From contig NZ_BCQP01000088.1 of assembly GCF_001552135.1 (NCBI RefSeq), forward strand, positions 1-38,581: a stretch of 38,581 bases of DNA, given 5' to 3'. Below the pieces are notes generated by a model. The model did not search any database. It was not told where the DNA came from and saw only the letters and a program-made list of their open reading frames with translations. The stretch is from Actinomadura chibensis NBRC 106107. Its GTDB lineage: Bacteria > Actinomycetota > Actinomycetes > Streptosporangiales > Streptosporangiaceae. Position 1 is the stretch's first letter. Every line of letters begins with the position of its first letter. Made by a program: the position numbers and the translations under genes. This document shows, in pieces, positions 7,607-16,400 of this stretch.

Positions 7607-7737
7607 ACCCGTGCCGCAGCCGAGCGGGGCACCGCTGGATGATGCGCGCCCGCACCTTCGCCGAGGTGTGCGACCGGGAACTGCGCGCGGCCGCCGCGCA
7701 CCGCCTGATCCGACGACGGGGATTGATCAATGCGTAG
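7603..7737 (+). CDS. Small coupled ORF (44 aa), unknown
   Basis: It starts with an ATG forming ATGA with the tgmC stop and ends with a TAG that overlaps the ATG of the kinase gene (7730), so it fits exactly between two real genes. The product is basic: MNPCRSRAGHRWMM, RTFAEVCDRELRAAAAHRLI, RRRGLINA. It has two Cys and one probable helix. I recognise no family. Coupling on both sides favours real translation, but a linker ORF arising by chance in GC-rich DNA cannot be excluded. Confidence 0.45.
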   Translation: MNPCRSRAGHRWMMRARTFAEVCDRELRAAAAHRLIRRRGLINA

Positions 7738-8542
7738 CGACTGGGCCGCACTGCCGTCCGAGGTGCTTGGGGCGATCACGGCGCGCACCGGGGCGATCCA
7801 CGGGGTCGAGCCCGCGCCCGCGGGCAACCACGCCGACATCGCCGTGACCGTCCACGTCGGGGGCGGGCGGCTGTTTCTCAAGGCCGCGCGCAAGGCCGGG
7901 CCCGACGCTGATGGCCCGGAGGTCCGGTCACTGCGCTGGGAAGCGGCGATCAATCCGCACGTCACCGAGTACGCTCCCCGGCTTCACTGGACGGTGGAGG
8001 CCGGGGGGTGGCTCGTCCTGGCCTTTGAGCACGTCCAGGCCCGCCACGCCGACTTTGCGCCAGGATCGGCGGACCTGGACGTCCTGGCGAAGGTCATCGA
8101 CGGCCTCCAGGCCCATCCGCTCCCGCCGGTGCTCGAACGCAAGCGCGTCGAGCGACGCTGGGAGGCGATCGCCGACGTGAGCGCGCTCGCCGGGGACACG
8201 TTGCTGCACGCCGATCTCAACCCCGCCAACGTCCTGCTCGGTGACGACGGATCGGTCTGGTTGGTGGACTGGACGTTCATCGGCCGCGGTGCCGCATTCC
8301 TGGAACTGGCGCTGCTCATTCCCTGGCTGCTGAAGGCCGGGCATACGCCCGCCGAGGCGGAGAGGTGGCTCGCCCGATTCCCCGCGTGGACGAATGCCGA
8401 CAAGGCGGCCATCGATCTGTTCAGCCGCGTCTTCGCCGACAAATGGACGCTCAACCTCGCCGCCAACGACGCCGAGTGGGCGAAAGAGCACGCCGACGCC
8501 GCCCGGCAGTGGGCCGATCACCGGCTGGGGGATGCGCGGTAA
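7730..8542 (+). CDS. APH-like phosphotransferase (kinase) in the graspetide operon
   Basis: 270 aa from the ATG at 7730, overlapping the 44-aa ORF. Kinase-fold features: GGRLFLKAAR (Lys of the N lobe), WLVLAFEHVQARHADF (hinge), the catalytic loop LLHADLNPANVLL (HxDxxxxN) at about residues 160-172, and WLVDWTFIGRG for the metal-binding Asp. This is the aminoglycoside phosphotransferase/choline-kinase superfamily, which phosphorylates small molecules and occasionally peptides. Its position in the tgm operon suggests a role in tailoring or self-protection, but that is inference from linkage. All catalytic residues appear present, so it should be active. Confidence 0.85.
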   Translation: MRSDWAALPSEVLGAITARTGAIHGVEPAPAGNHADIAVTVHVGGGRLFLKAARKAGPDADGPEVRSLRWEAAINPHVTEYAPRLHWTVEAGGWLVLAFEHVQARHADFAPGSADLDVLAKVIDGLQAHPLPPVLERKRVERRWEAIADVSALAGDTLLHADLNPANVLLGDDGSVWLVDWTFIGRGAAFLELALLIPWLLKAGHTPAEAERWLARFPAWTNADKAAIDLFSRVFADKWTLNLAANDAEWAKEHADAARQWADHRLGDAR

Positions 8543-8544
8543 CG

Positions 8545-8620
8545 ACCTGCCGAGCCGCATGCCTCGGGTACTACCCGGACCTGGGCGTCGTGGACGGGCT
8601 GGAGGGTTGGTGGCCTCCGC
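8545..8620 (+). pseudogene. Remnant of a second tgmC-like methyltransferase
   Basis: Just after the kinase stop, frame 1 reads AACLGYYPDLGVVDGLEGWW, closely matching GCGYYPDLAVADGLYGYW of tgmC (about residues 177-194). Bases 8565-8583 are identical to 6925-6943, and similarity at roughly three quarters of positions continues for about 60 nt, then stops. Nothing of the SAM-binding half or the C-terminal extension remains. It looks like a relic of a duplicated or divergent PIMT-type gene, left by deletion. Confidence 0.65.
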
Positions 8621-8964
8621 GGTTTCGCGGGGGCTTCGTTCGCCAGGTCGATGTCGTTGGGGGGGTTTCGGCGGGGGCTGGCTCGGACTCGCCAAACTGT
8701 GGCGCGTTACAGGCCGGAACGCGCCATTGTCTTCGGGACGCGTTCTCAAGCACGTCGGCGGGTGTCCCGGGGGCCGCGCCGGATCCCGGGGAAGGCGCGG
8801 CCTCGCTGGTCATCGCGTTGCGGAAGGGGCGGTCGTTGGACTGGTCCACCGGGCACGCTGGTCTGGACCGGCATGGTCGCGGTCACCCAAGATCGTTTTT
8901 GTCGGGTTTCCACCTGGAAACGAGCTATGGGCCGCTAGCCTGGAATGCTGGATAATCCGCTTGT
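8621..8964. other. Non-coding stretch upstream of the DUF574 methyltransferase
   Basis: About 340 nt without a convincing gene. Open frames here have no family signature and lack coherent codon bias. The last 80 nt are less GC-rich (TCGTTTTTGTCGGG, CTGGATAATCC), consistent with the promoter region of the gene at 8965, but I cannot place -35 and -10 boxes with good spacing. Confidence 0.5.
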
Positions 8965-9837
8965 ATGGACGCTCAGGAGTACGCCGTGGCCGCAGCCGAG
9001 GACATTCCCACCGAGATTCACCACGACGTGCCCACGGCCGCCCGCATCTACGGCTGGGCCCTTGGCGGCAAGGACCACTACGAGGCCGACCGGCAGTTCA
9101 TGTTGCAGAACCTGCCGGAGTTCCCCGAGTTCATCGACCTGGCCAGGCAGAACCGGCTTTTCCTGTACCGGGCCGTCCGGTATTTGGCGCAGGAGGCCGG
9201 GATCCGGCAGTTCCTCGACATGGGCTGCGGGCTGCCGACCAATGACAACGTGCACCAGGTCGCGCGGAGGTTCGCGTCCGACACCCGCGTGGTCTACGTC
9301 GACATCGACCCGATCGTCCTCGTGCACGCCCGCGCGCTGCTCGCCGACGACGACTCCACCGCCGTGATCACCGCGGACATGTGCGACCAGGAGGCGATCC
9401 TCGCCCACCCGGACGTGGAGCGCCTCATCGACTTCAAGGAGCCGCTGGCCGTCCTGTTCCTGTCCGTCGGCCACCACCTGCTCGACGAAGACGACCCGGC
9501 CCGCATCCTGAGCACCGTCATCGACCGGGCCGTCCCCGGCAGCCACCTGGCGTTCACGCAGATCGTCTGCTCCGACCGCGAGCGCGCCGCCGACATCGAC
9601 GCCCGCTCCAACGGCGCCGGTCTCCGCTGGCGGACCCGGGACCGTGCCGAGACCAACGCCCTCCTCCCGGCGAACCTGGAGCCCGTCGAGCCCGGCCTGG
9701 TCGACGTCGTGAACTGGCGTCCCGACCTGGAGCAGCCCCGGCTCGCCCCGGTGCCCGCCGAGCTGAAGCGCTACGCGGGCGCGTCCAAGCTGGGCAGCGA
9801 CCTCACCGAATACGGCGGCGTCCTCCGCAAGCCCTAG
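8965..9837 (+). CDS. SAM-dependent methyltransferase, DUF574 family
   Basis: 290 aa from the ATG at 8965. It matches the actinobacterial DUF574 (Methyltransf_19) family: HHDVPTAARIYGWALGGKDH, YEADR, ARQNRLFLYRAVRYLAQEAG, then FLDMGCGLPTNDNVHQVA for SAM binding, and VVYVDIDPIVLVHARALL (acidic residue for ribose) at about residues 108-126, followed later by SVGHHLLDEDDP. Members occur in many copies per actinomycete genome; substrates are generally unknown, although some act in secondary metabolism. It starts a new transcription unit after about 340 nt of apparently non-coding DNA. Its stop shares a CTAG palindrome with the convergent DUF899 gene. Confidence 0.9.
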   Translation: MDAQEYAVAAAEDIPTEIHHDVPTAARIYGWALGGKDHYEADRQFMLQNLPEFPEFIDLARQNRLFLYRAVRYLAQEAGIRQFLDMGCGLPTNDNVHQVARRFASDTRVVYVDIDPIVLVHARALLADDDSTAVITADMCDQEAILAHPDVERLIDFKEPLAVLFLSVGHHLLDEDDPARILSTVIDRAVPGSHLAFTQIVCSDRERAADIDARSNGAGLRWRTRDRAETNALLPANLEPVEPGLVDVVNWRPDLEQPRLAPVPAELKRYAGASKLGSDLTEYGGVLRKP

Positions 9838-10598
9838 GGGTGGCCGCCCGTTCGGCCGAGGGTTTCCATGGGGGTCGCGCCGGGGCGGGTCCATTGGGGG
9901 ACGGGACGGCTCGTCGGGCCCCAGTTCGGGTTTCCGTCCGCGTCGGAACGCCAGGTCCAGCACGCGTGGCCGCCCTCGGGCCAGCCTTCGGGGACGTCCT
10001 CCCACGCCTCGCCGCGCCCGTAGGGCGTCATGTCGAGGAGGCCCAGGGAGGCGTTGACCCGCTCGTTTCCGCGTCCCGTCGTGGAATAGGTGAGGAAAGT
10101 GCGGTCGCCGTCGCGCAGATAGACGGTGATGTATCCCATCGGGCCGCCCGCCGGGCCGTCCACGCCGCGCACCGAGTACCAGGGTTCGGTGTAGCCCATG
10201 AATTCGAGGTACGGGGCCACCTCGTCCCAGGGGCCCGTGGTCAGGACGGCGTACGAGACGCCGCGCGCGTTGAGGTAGACGGCGTCCTTGATGTGCCAGG
10301 CCGTGGTGGTGCAGCCCTCGCACTGGCCTTGGTGGGGCGCGCCGTCCCACCACATGTGCTTGTAGACCACCAGTTCGTCGCGGCCCTGGAACAGGTCGAG
10401 GAACGGGACGGGGCCGTCCGGGCCGACGACGTCGACCGTCCCGTCGAACTCGACCATCGGGAGGCGGCGGCGGGCCGCGGCGATGGCGTCGCCCTCGCGG
10501 GTGTGGGCCTTCTCGCGGACGAGCAGTTCGTCGCGCGCGGCCTGCCAGGCGGCGAGGTCGACGATGGGCGGGCGGCCGGTCTCCGGGGTGTTCGGCAT
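9834..10598 (-). CDS. DUF899 thioredoxin-like protein
   Basis: About 254 aa from the ATG at 10598, with GGAGGA four bases upstream; an in-frame start ten codons earlier is less likely. Family signs: WQAARDELLVREKAHTREGD, RRRLPMVEFDG, LDLFQGRDELVVYKHMWWD, CEGCTTTAWHI, GYITVYLRDGDRTFLTYSTT, and the C-terminal GLLDMTPYGRGEAWEDVPEG. DUF899 proteins have a thioredoxin-like fold; the CEGC pair could be redox-active. The biochemical role is not established. It is cytoplasmic, with no signal peptide. It is divergent from the sigma factor gene at 10685, 86 nt away, so the two may share a control region. Confidence 0.88.
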   Translation of the reverse strand: MPNTPETGRPPIVDLAAWQAARDELLVREKAHTREGDAIAAARRRLPMVEFDGTVDVVGPDGPVPFLDLFQGRDELVVYKHMWWDGAPHQGQCEGCTTTAWHIKDAVYLNARGVSYAVLTTGPWDEVAPYLEFMGYTEPWYSVRGVDGPAGGPMGYITVYLRDGDRTFLTYSTTGRGNERVNASLGLLDMTPYGRGEAWEDVPEGWPEGGHACWTWRSDADGNPNWGPTSRPVPQWTRPGATPMETLGRTGGHP

Positions 10599-10684
10599 GG
10601 CGTCCTCCGTGGCGTCTCCAGCGGTCACAAGGGCAGACCCGCGTCCGGCGCGAAACTCATCGCGGCGGGGTTAGGCTCGGGCGC

Positions 10685-12010
10685 GTGGCGGGGAATGTGT
10701 GCCGGACGTGCGGGAAGAGCCTTCCGGCGGCGGGTGGGAAGCCGGGACGGGCGTCGGTCTACTGTTCGGCGGCCTGCCGCCAGAAGGCGTACCGGACGCG
10801 GCAGGCGACCAGCGGCGGCGTCCAGCAGCTCATCTCGGAGATCGAGCGTCAGGTGAAGGGGCTCGTCCCGGAGAAGCCGGAGCCGTTCTATTCGGGTGTG
10901 GAGAGCCTCTCGTCGTCGGTCCGCAGGCTCCGGAGCATCGCGCGGGTCGCGCGGGACGCGTCGCGAACCGTCACGCCCGAACCCGTGACGAATTCCGGCG
11001 TCACGGAGACCGGCGTTACGGAATCGGATGAGGCCGCCGCCGTGCGGACGAGCGACGAATGGTCGTTCGCCGATCTCGTCGAGCCGTACCGGCGGGAACT
11101 CCAGGTGCACTGCTACCGCATGGTCGGCTCCTACGACGACTCGGAGGACCTCGTCCAGGAGACGCTGCTGAAGGCGTGGAAGCACCGGGACGGGTTCGAG
11201 GGCCGCGCCAGCCTCCGCGCCTGGCTCTACAAGATCGCCACGAACGCGAGCCTTGACTTCCTGCGGCGCGACGAGCGGCGGCCGCGGCCGTACGGGCCGT
11301 CGCCGGTCCCGCCGAGCGACGGGGTGGCGGCGGGATCGTTCCTGCCCTGGCTGCAGCCGTTCCCGGACGAGGACCCGGAGGCGGCGGCCGAGTCGGCGGA
11401 GACGCTTGAGCTGGTGTTCCTCGCCGCGATCCAGCACCTGCCGCCCCGGCAGCGCGCCGTCCTGATCATGCGGGACGTGCTCGGCTGGCCCGCCGCCGAC
11501 ACCGCGCAGGCGCTCGACCTGACCGTGGCCTCGGTGACCAGCGCGTTGCAGCGGGCGCGTCCCGCGCTGCGCGAGCGTCTGCCGGAGCGGCGGCGGGAGT
11601 GGGCGCGCGGCGCGGACCCGTCCGAGGCGGAGCGCGCCCTGCTCGACCGCTACATGCGCGCCGCCGCCGACGGCGACATGAGCGCGATGGCCGCGATGCT
11701 CCGCGCGGACGCGCGGATCACCATGCCCCCGAACCCGCTGTGGTTCGGCGGCCGCGACGCCATCCTGACGATGCTGGCCCAGACGTTCGACCCGGCGTCG
11801 CCGGCGTACTTCGGGCGCTGGCGGCACCTGCCGACGCGGGCGAACGGGCAGCCCGCGCTCGGCGGGTACGTGCAGCGTCCGGGGACGCGCGTGTACCGGG
11901 CGCAGGTCCTCGACGTCCTCCGCGTCGAGGACGGTCTGATCGCCGAGATCACGTCGTTCGAGCCGCACCTGTTCCCCGCGTTCGGGCTCCCGCTGACGCT
12001 GACCGATTAG
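10685..12010 (+). CDS. ECF sigma factor, SigG-like, with N-terminal Cys4 finger and SnoaL tail
   Basis: 441 aa from a GTG at 10685. Residues 1-40 hold a zinc-finger-like module (CRTC, then VYCSAACRQKAYR: Cys 6, 9, 27, 31). A linker of about 80 residues follows, rich in Glu/Val/Thr. Residues about 125-310 are sigma region 2 (YRRELQVHCYRMVGSYDDSE, DLVQETLLKAWKH) and region 4 (LPPRQRAVLIMRDVLGW, TVASVTSALQRARPALRE). Residues about 320-441 are SnoaL-like (RYMRAAADGDMSAMAAML, PLWFGGRDAILTML), as in SigG/TIGR02960-type factors, where this domain takes part in control. No anti-sigma gene is adjacent. The Cys finger is an unusual addition that could sense redox state or bind DNA. Confidence 0.9.
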   Translation: MAGNVCRTCGKSLPAAGGKPGRASVYCSAACRQKAYRTRQATSGGVQQLISEIERQVKGLVPEKPEPFYSGVESLSSSVRRLRSIARVARDASRTVTPEPVTNSGVTETGVTESDEAAAVRTSDEWSFADLVEPYRRELQVHCYRMVGSYDDSEDLVQETLLKAWKHRDGFEGRASLRAWLYKIATNASLDFLRRDERRPRPYGPSPVPPSDGVAAGSFLPWLQPFPDEDPEAAAESAETLELVFLAAIQHLPPRQRAVLIMRDVLGWPAADTAQALDLTVASVTSALQRARPALRERLPERRREWARGADPSEAERALLDRYMRAAADGDMSAMAAMLRADARITMPPNPLWFGGRDAILTMLAQTFDPASPAYFGRWRHLPTRANGQPALGGYVQRPGTRVYRAQVLDVLRVEDGLIAEITSFEPHLFPAFGLPLTLTD

Positions 12011-12075
12011 TTTTCCGCGCGCCCGCGTCTCAACATCCGTTCGCAACGACGAAAACGACGAAACGGAGCAGCGCG

Positions 12076-12855
12076 ATGCTGGAGAACAAGAACGCGATCA
12101 TCTACGGCGCCGCCGGTTCGATCGGCTCGGCCGTCGCCCGGACCTTCGCCCGGCACGGGGCGACCGTCCACCTGGCGGGCCGCACCCGGCAGACCCTGGA
12201 GGCGGTGGCCGCCGACATCGCGGCGGCGGGCGGGCGCGCCGAGGTCGCCGTCGTCGACGCGCTGGACGAGCGGGCCGTCCGGGCGCACGCGGAGGGCGTG
12301 GTCGAGCGGGCCGGGAGCCTCGACGTGTCCTTCAACCTCGTCTCGCGCGGCGACATGCACGGCGTCCCGCTGACCGAGATGCCCGCCGAGGACTTCCTCC
12401 GCCCCGTCACCACCGCGATCACCGCGAACTTCCTCACCGCGCGGACGGCGGCGAAGCTCATGTCGGCGCAGGGCTCCGGGGTGGTGCTGGCGCTGAACAG
12501 CGGGTCCGCGAAGGGGAGCCCGATGATGGGCGGGACGGGCCCGGCCGACGCGGCGATGGACGCGCTCGTCCGGAACCTGGCGCAGGAGGCGGGCCCGAGC
12601 GGCGTCCGCGTCGTAGGCATCTGGACGGCCGGGCTCCCCGAGACGCTGACCCGCGAGAAGCTCGCCGCCACCGGCATGGACCTGGACGACGCCGCCCGCG
12701 AGGGCCTGTTCGAGCAGCTCGCCGGGATGCGGATGCTGCGCCGCTCCCCCACCCTCGACCAGGTCGCCGGGACGGCGGCGTTCCTCGCCTCGGACGCGGC
12801 GGGCGCGATCACGGCGACGTTCGTGAACGCGACGTCCGGCGTCTTCGCCGACTGA
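12076..12855 (+). CDS. SDR-family oxidoreductase lacking the YxxxK pair
   Basis: About 259 aa from the ATG at 12076 with CGGAG upstream; 65 nt after the sigma gene, so possibly one operon. The Rossmann start is intact (NAIIYGAAGSIGSAVARTFA, then LAGR). The region where SDRs carry Ser and YxxxK reads LNSGSAKGSPMMGGTGPADA, with AMDALVRNLAQEAG after it: no Tyr and no Lys at the expected spacing. The C terminus is normal (GTAAFLASDAAGAITATFVN). It therefore probably binds NAD(P) but may not catalyse standard SDR chemistry, or uses other residues. Family placement is sure; activity is not. Confidence 0.85.
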   Translation: MLENKNAIIYGAAGSIGSAVARTFARHGATVHLAGRTRQTLEAVAADIAAAGGRAEVAVVDALDERAVRAHAEGVVERAGSLDVSFNLVSRGDMHGVPLTEMPAEDFLRPVTTAITANFLTARTAAKLMSAQGSGVVLALNSGSAKGSPMMGGTGPADAAMDALVRNLAQEAGPSGVRVVGIWTAGLPETLTREKLAATGMDLDDAAREGLFEQLAGMRMLRRSPTLDQVAGTAAFLASDAAGAITATFVNATSGVFAD

Positions 12856-12861
12856 ACGGCG

Positions 12862-13350
12862 CTACCGGTCGGCGGACCGGGCGCGCCTCTCCTCGTCCTC
12901 CAGGAGGGGGCCGATGCGGAACGGGACCTGGTGGGTCAGCACGATCGAGGTGTGGCTGCGCCGGACGCCGGGGCACGCGAGGATCGAGTCGATCACCTCG
13001 TGCAGCTCCCTGGCGCCCGGCGCGGCGGCGCGGACCAGCAGGTCGCCCTCCCCGGTGATGCCGAGCACCTCCAGCACGCGCGGGATCGCGGCGAGCGCGA
13101 CGGCCGCCTCGCGGAGCCTGCCCTGCGCGACCTCCAGCGTGACGAACGCGGTCAGCTCGAACCCGAGCGCGGCGAGGTCGACCTCCCGGCCCCGGTGCCC
13201 GATGACGCCGTCGCGTTCGAGGCGTTCGACGCGGGCGTGCGCGGTGTTGCGGGCGATGCCGAGCCTGGCGGCCAGCTCGGTGACGCCGATCCGCGGCTGC
13301 TCCACCAGGCGGCGGAGGACCTGCAGGTCGAGCAGGGTGAGGCGGGTCAT
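12862..13350 (-). CDS. Lrp/AsnC-family transcriptional regulator
   Basis: 162 aa from the ATG at 13350. Residues about 1-60 are the AsnC winged helix-turn-helix (TLLDLQVLRRLVEQPRIGVT, ELAARLGIARNTAHARVERL, ERDGVIGHRG); residues about 65-150 are the RAM ligand-binding domain (TAFVTLEVAQG, VLEVLGITGEGDLLVRAAA, SHTSIVLTHQVPF). Lrp/AsnC regulators sense amino acids. It is divergent from the indolepyruvate oxidoreductase gene and separated by a palindrome, so it very likely controls that gene and itself in response to an aromatic amino acid or its keto acid. Confidence 0.92.
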   Translation of the reverse strand: MTRLTLLDLQVLRRLVEQPRIGVTELAARLGIARNTAHARVERLERDGVIGHRGREVDLAALGFELTAFVTLEVAQGRLREAAVALAAIPRVLEVLGITGEGDLLVRAAAPGARELHEVIDSILACPGVRRSHTSIVLTHQVPFRIGPLLEDEERRARSADR

Positions 13351-13384
13351 AATGCGCAGCCTCCCTCAGCGGCCCGGGGACGAT

Positions 13385-13401
13385 TTGAGCAATCTGCTCA
13401 A
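13385..13401. promoter_or_regulatory. Palindromic operator for the Lrp/AsnC regulator
   Basis: TTGAGCAATCTGCTCAA is a perfect inverted repeat with 7-bp arms and a 3-nt centre, in the 102-nt space between the divergent regulator and the oxidoreductase gene. It has the size and symmetry of Lrp/AsnC sites. It lies 34 nt upstream of the regulator's start and 51 nt upstream of the oxidoreductase start. Confidence 0.7.
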
Positions 13402-13452
13402 TTATCGTCCGATCATCTTGCACACCGCTCACCGGGGCGGGCTAATGCAGGA

Positions 13453-16400
13453 ATGAGCACCCTCGCTTCTCCTCTCCGCGACCGGCTGGAACTCGACCGG
13501 GGACGGATCGCGATCGGCGGCGTCCACGCGCTCGTCCGGCTGCTGCTCGACCAGCGGCGCGCGGACGCCCGGCGCGGCTGGACGACCGCCGGGTTCGTGT
13601 CCGGCTACCGTGGGTCGCCGCTCGGCGGCCTCGACCAGCAGCTCATGCGCGACGCGGACCTCCTCGGCGCCAACGGCATCCGGTTCGTGCCGGGCGTGAA
13701 CGAGGAGCTGGCGGCGACGGCCGTCTACGGGTCGCAGCTCGTGGAGCACCTGCCGGGGCCGCGCTTCGAGGGCGTCTTCGGCCTCTGGTACGGGAAGGCA
13801 CCGGGCGTCGACCGGTCGCTGGACGCGTTCAAGCACGCCAACTGGCTCGGGACGTCCGCGCGGGGCGGGGTGCTCGCCGTGGTGGGCGACGACCCGTCGT
13901 GCAAGTCGTCGACGCTGCCGTCGGCGACGGAGGGCGCGCTCGCGGAGGCGTTCATGCCGGTGCTCGTCCCGGCGTCGGTCGGGGACGTGCTGCGCCTCGG
14001 CCGGCACGGGTTCGAGATGTCGCGGTTCAGCGGCGCGTGGACCGGGTTCAAGCTCGTCACCGACGTCGCCGACTCGCACGAGACCGTGGACGTCGAACCC
14101 GTCCCCGACCCGGTGTTCCCGGAGTTCACCTGGCAGGGGCGCCCGTGGAGGCCGACCCGCCGTCCGGGCGTGGACCTCAAGGACACGACGTCGCTGGAGG
14201 GTGAGGTCCTGCAGGGACGGCTGCAGGCGGCCACAGCCTACACCGCCGCCAACGGGCTCGACCGGATCGAGGGCGCCGCCGGGGACGCGGTGATCGGCCT
14301 GGTCGCCGCCGGTCGCACCTACCTTGAGCTGCGCGAATCCCTCGACCGGCTCGGGCTGGACGACGCGGCGCTGGAGCGGCGGGGCGTGCGGCTGCTGCGG
14401 CTCGCGCTGATCCATCCACTGGACGCGGGCCGGGCGCGGGAGTTCGCGCGCGGGCTCCGCGAGATCGTCGTGGTGGAGGAGAAGCGGGCGTTCGTCGAGA
14501 CCCAGTTCCGGGACGTCCTGTACGACCTGGCGGAGCGTCCGGCCGTGTACGGGAAGAACGGGCCGGACGGGGCCCCGCTCGTCCCGGCGGACGGCGGCCT
14601 GGACGCGGACCGGATCACCAAGGCCCTGGCCCGCCTGCTCGCCGACCGCCTCGGCGCGGAGCACCTCGACCTGCGCGACCCCGTGCTCCGCCCCGGCAAA
14701 CCGAAGATCAACCTGCTCGGGACCGCGGCGCGGACCCCCTATTTCTGCTCGGGGTGCCCCCACAACCGGTCGACGGTCGTCCCGGACGGGTCGCTCGCCG
14801 CGAGCGGGATCGGCTGCCACGTGATGACCGTGTTCCAGGACCGCAGCATCGGCACCACGCAGATGGGCGGCGAGGGCGCGATGTGGGTCGGCGCTGCGCC
14901 GTTCAGCGACACCGAGCACCTCTTCCAGAACCTCGGCGATGGAACGTTCTTCCACTCGGGCAGCCTCGCCGTGCGGCAGGCCGTCGCGGCGGACACGAAC
15001 ATCACCTTCAAGATCCTCTACAACGCGGCCGTGGCGATGACCGGCGGGCAGGACGCGGACGGCGGCTCCGACCCGGCGGCGATCACCCGGATGCTGGCCG
15101 CCGAGGGCGTCGCGAAGATCGCCGTGGTGGCGGACGACCCGTCCCGGTACCCGCGCGGGACGGACTGGGCGCCCGGCGTCCGCGTCCGGCACCGCGACGA
15201 CCTGGACGCCGTCCAGCGCGAGCTGCGCGCGACCCCCGGCGTGACCGTGCTGCTCTACGACCAGGCGTGCGCGGCGGAGACGCGGCGCAAGCGCAAGCGC
15301 GGGCTCGTCCCCGACCCGGCGACGCGCGTGCTGATCAACGAGGCGGTGTGCGAGGGCTGCGGCGACTGCGGCGTGAAGTCCAACTGCCTGAGCGTGGAGC
15401 CGGTCGAGACGGAGTTCGGCCGCAAGACGCAGATCAACCAGACGTCCTGCAACAAGGACTACTCCTGCGTGGACGGCGACTGCCCGTCCTTCATCACCGT
15501 CACCCCCGGCACGCGGGCCGAGAAGAAGCGCCTGCCGGAGATCGGGGAACTTGCCGAACCGGCGCGGCGGCCGGAGCGCGCGGACGTCCTGCTCGTCGGC
15601 ATCGGCGGGACGGGCGTCGTGACCGTCAACCAGGTGCTCGCCATGGCGGCCCTCCTCGACGGGCGGCACGCCCGCGCGCTCGACCAGACCGGGCTCAGCC
15701 AGAAGGCGGGCGCGGTCGTGTCGCACCTGCGGATCGGGGACGGCGGAGCGGACCGTCCCGGCATGGTCGGGGCGGGCGGCGCGGACGCCTACCTCGTGTT
15801 CGACTCGCTCGCCGGGACGTCCGAGCCGAACCTGCGCCGCTGCGCGCCCGGCCGGACCGCCGCCGTCGTGTCGACCAGCGAGGTCCCGACCGGACGCATG
15901 ATCACCGACACGGCGGCGGCGCTGCCGCCGAGCGCGGCGCTGGTCCGGCGGATCGCCGACCACACCGACGCGGACCGGCTCGTCGCGCTCGACGCCCTCG
16001 GCCTCGCCGAACGCTGGTTCGGGAGCACGACGACCGCCAACTTCGTCGTGGTCGGCGCGGCCTACCAGGCGGGGCTGCTGCCGCTGTCGGCGGAGGCGAT
16101 CGAGCGGGCGCTCGCGCTGAACGGCGTCCAGGTGGAGGCGAACGTGCGGGCGTTCCGGGCGGGGCGGCGGCTCGTCCTCGAACCGGAGTGGGCGGCGGAA
16201 CCGGCGGCGGCGCCGCCGGCTCCGGCGCCGCGCCCGCTGGACGGCACCGCCGACGCCGCGACGCGCCTGGTCGAGGCGTCCGGCGCGGACGGGGAGCTGG
16301 CCCGCGTGCTGCGGATCCGCGTCCCGGACCTCGCCGCCTACCAGGACCTGGCGCTCGCCGAGCGGTACCTCGCCGCCGTCATGCGCGTCGCCGCCGCCGA

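Noticed and set aside
8365..8955. An open frame of nearly 200 codons running from the kinase gene through the gap
   Set aside because: Its first part is a shadow of the kinase gene; only the short TgmC-like stretch has homology, and the remainder has no signature.
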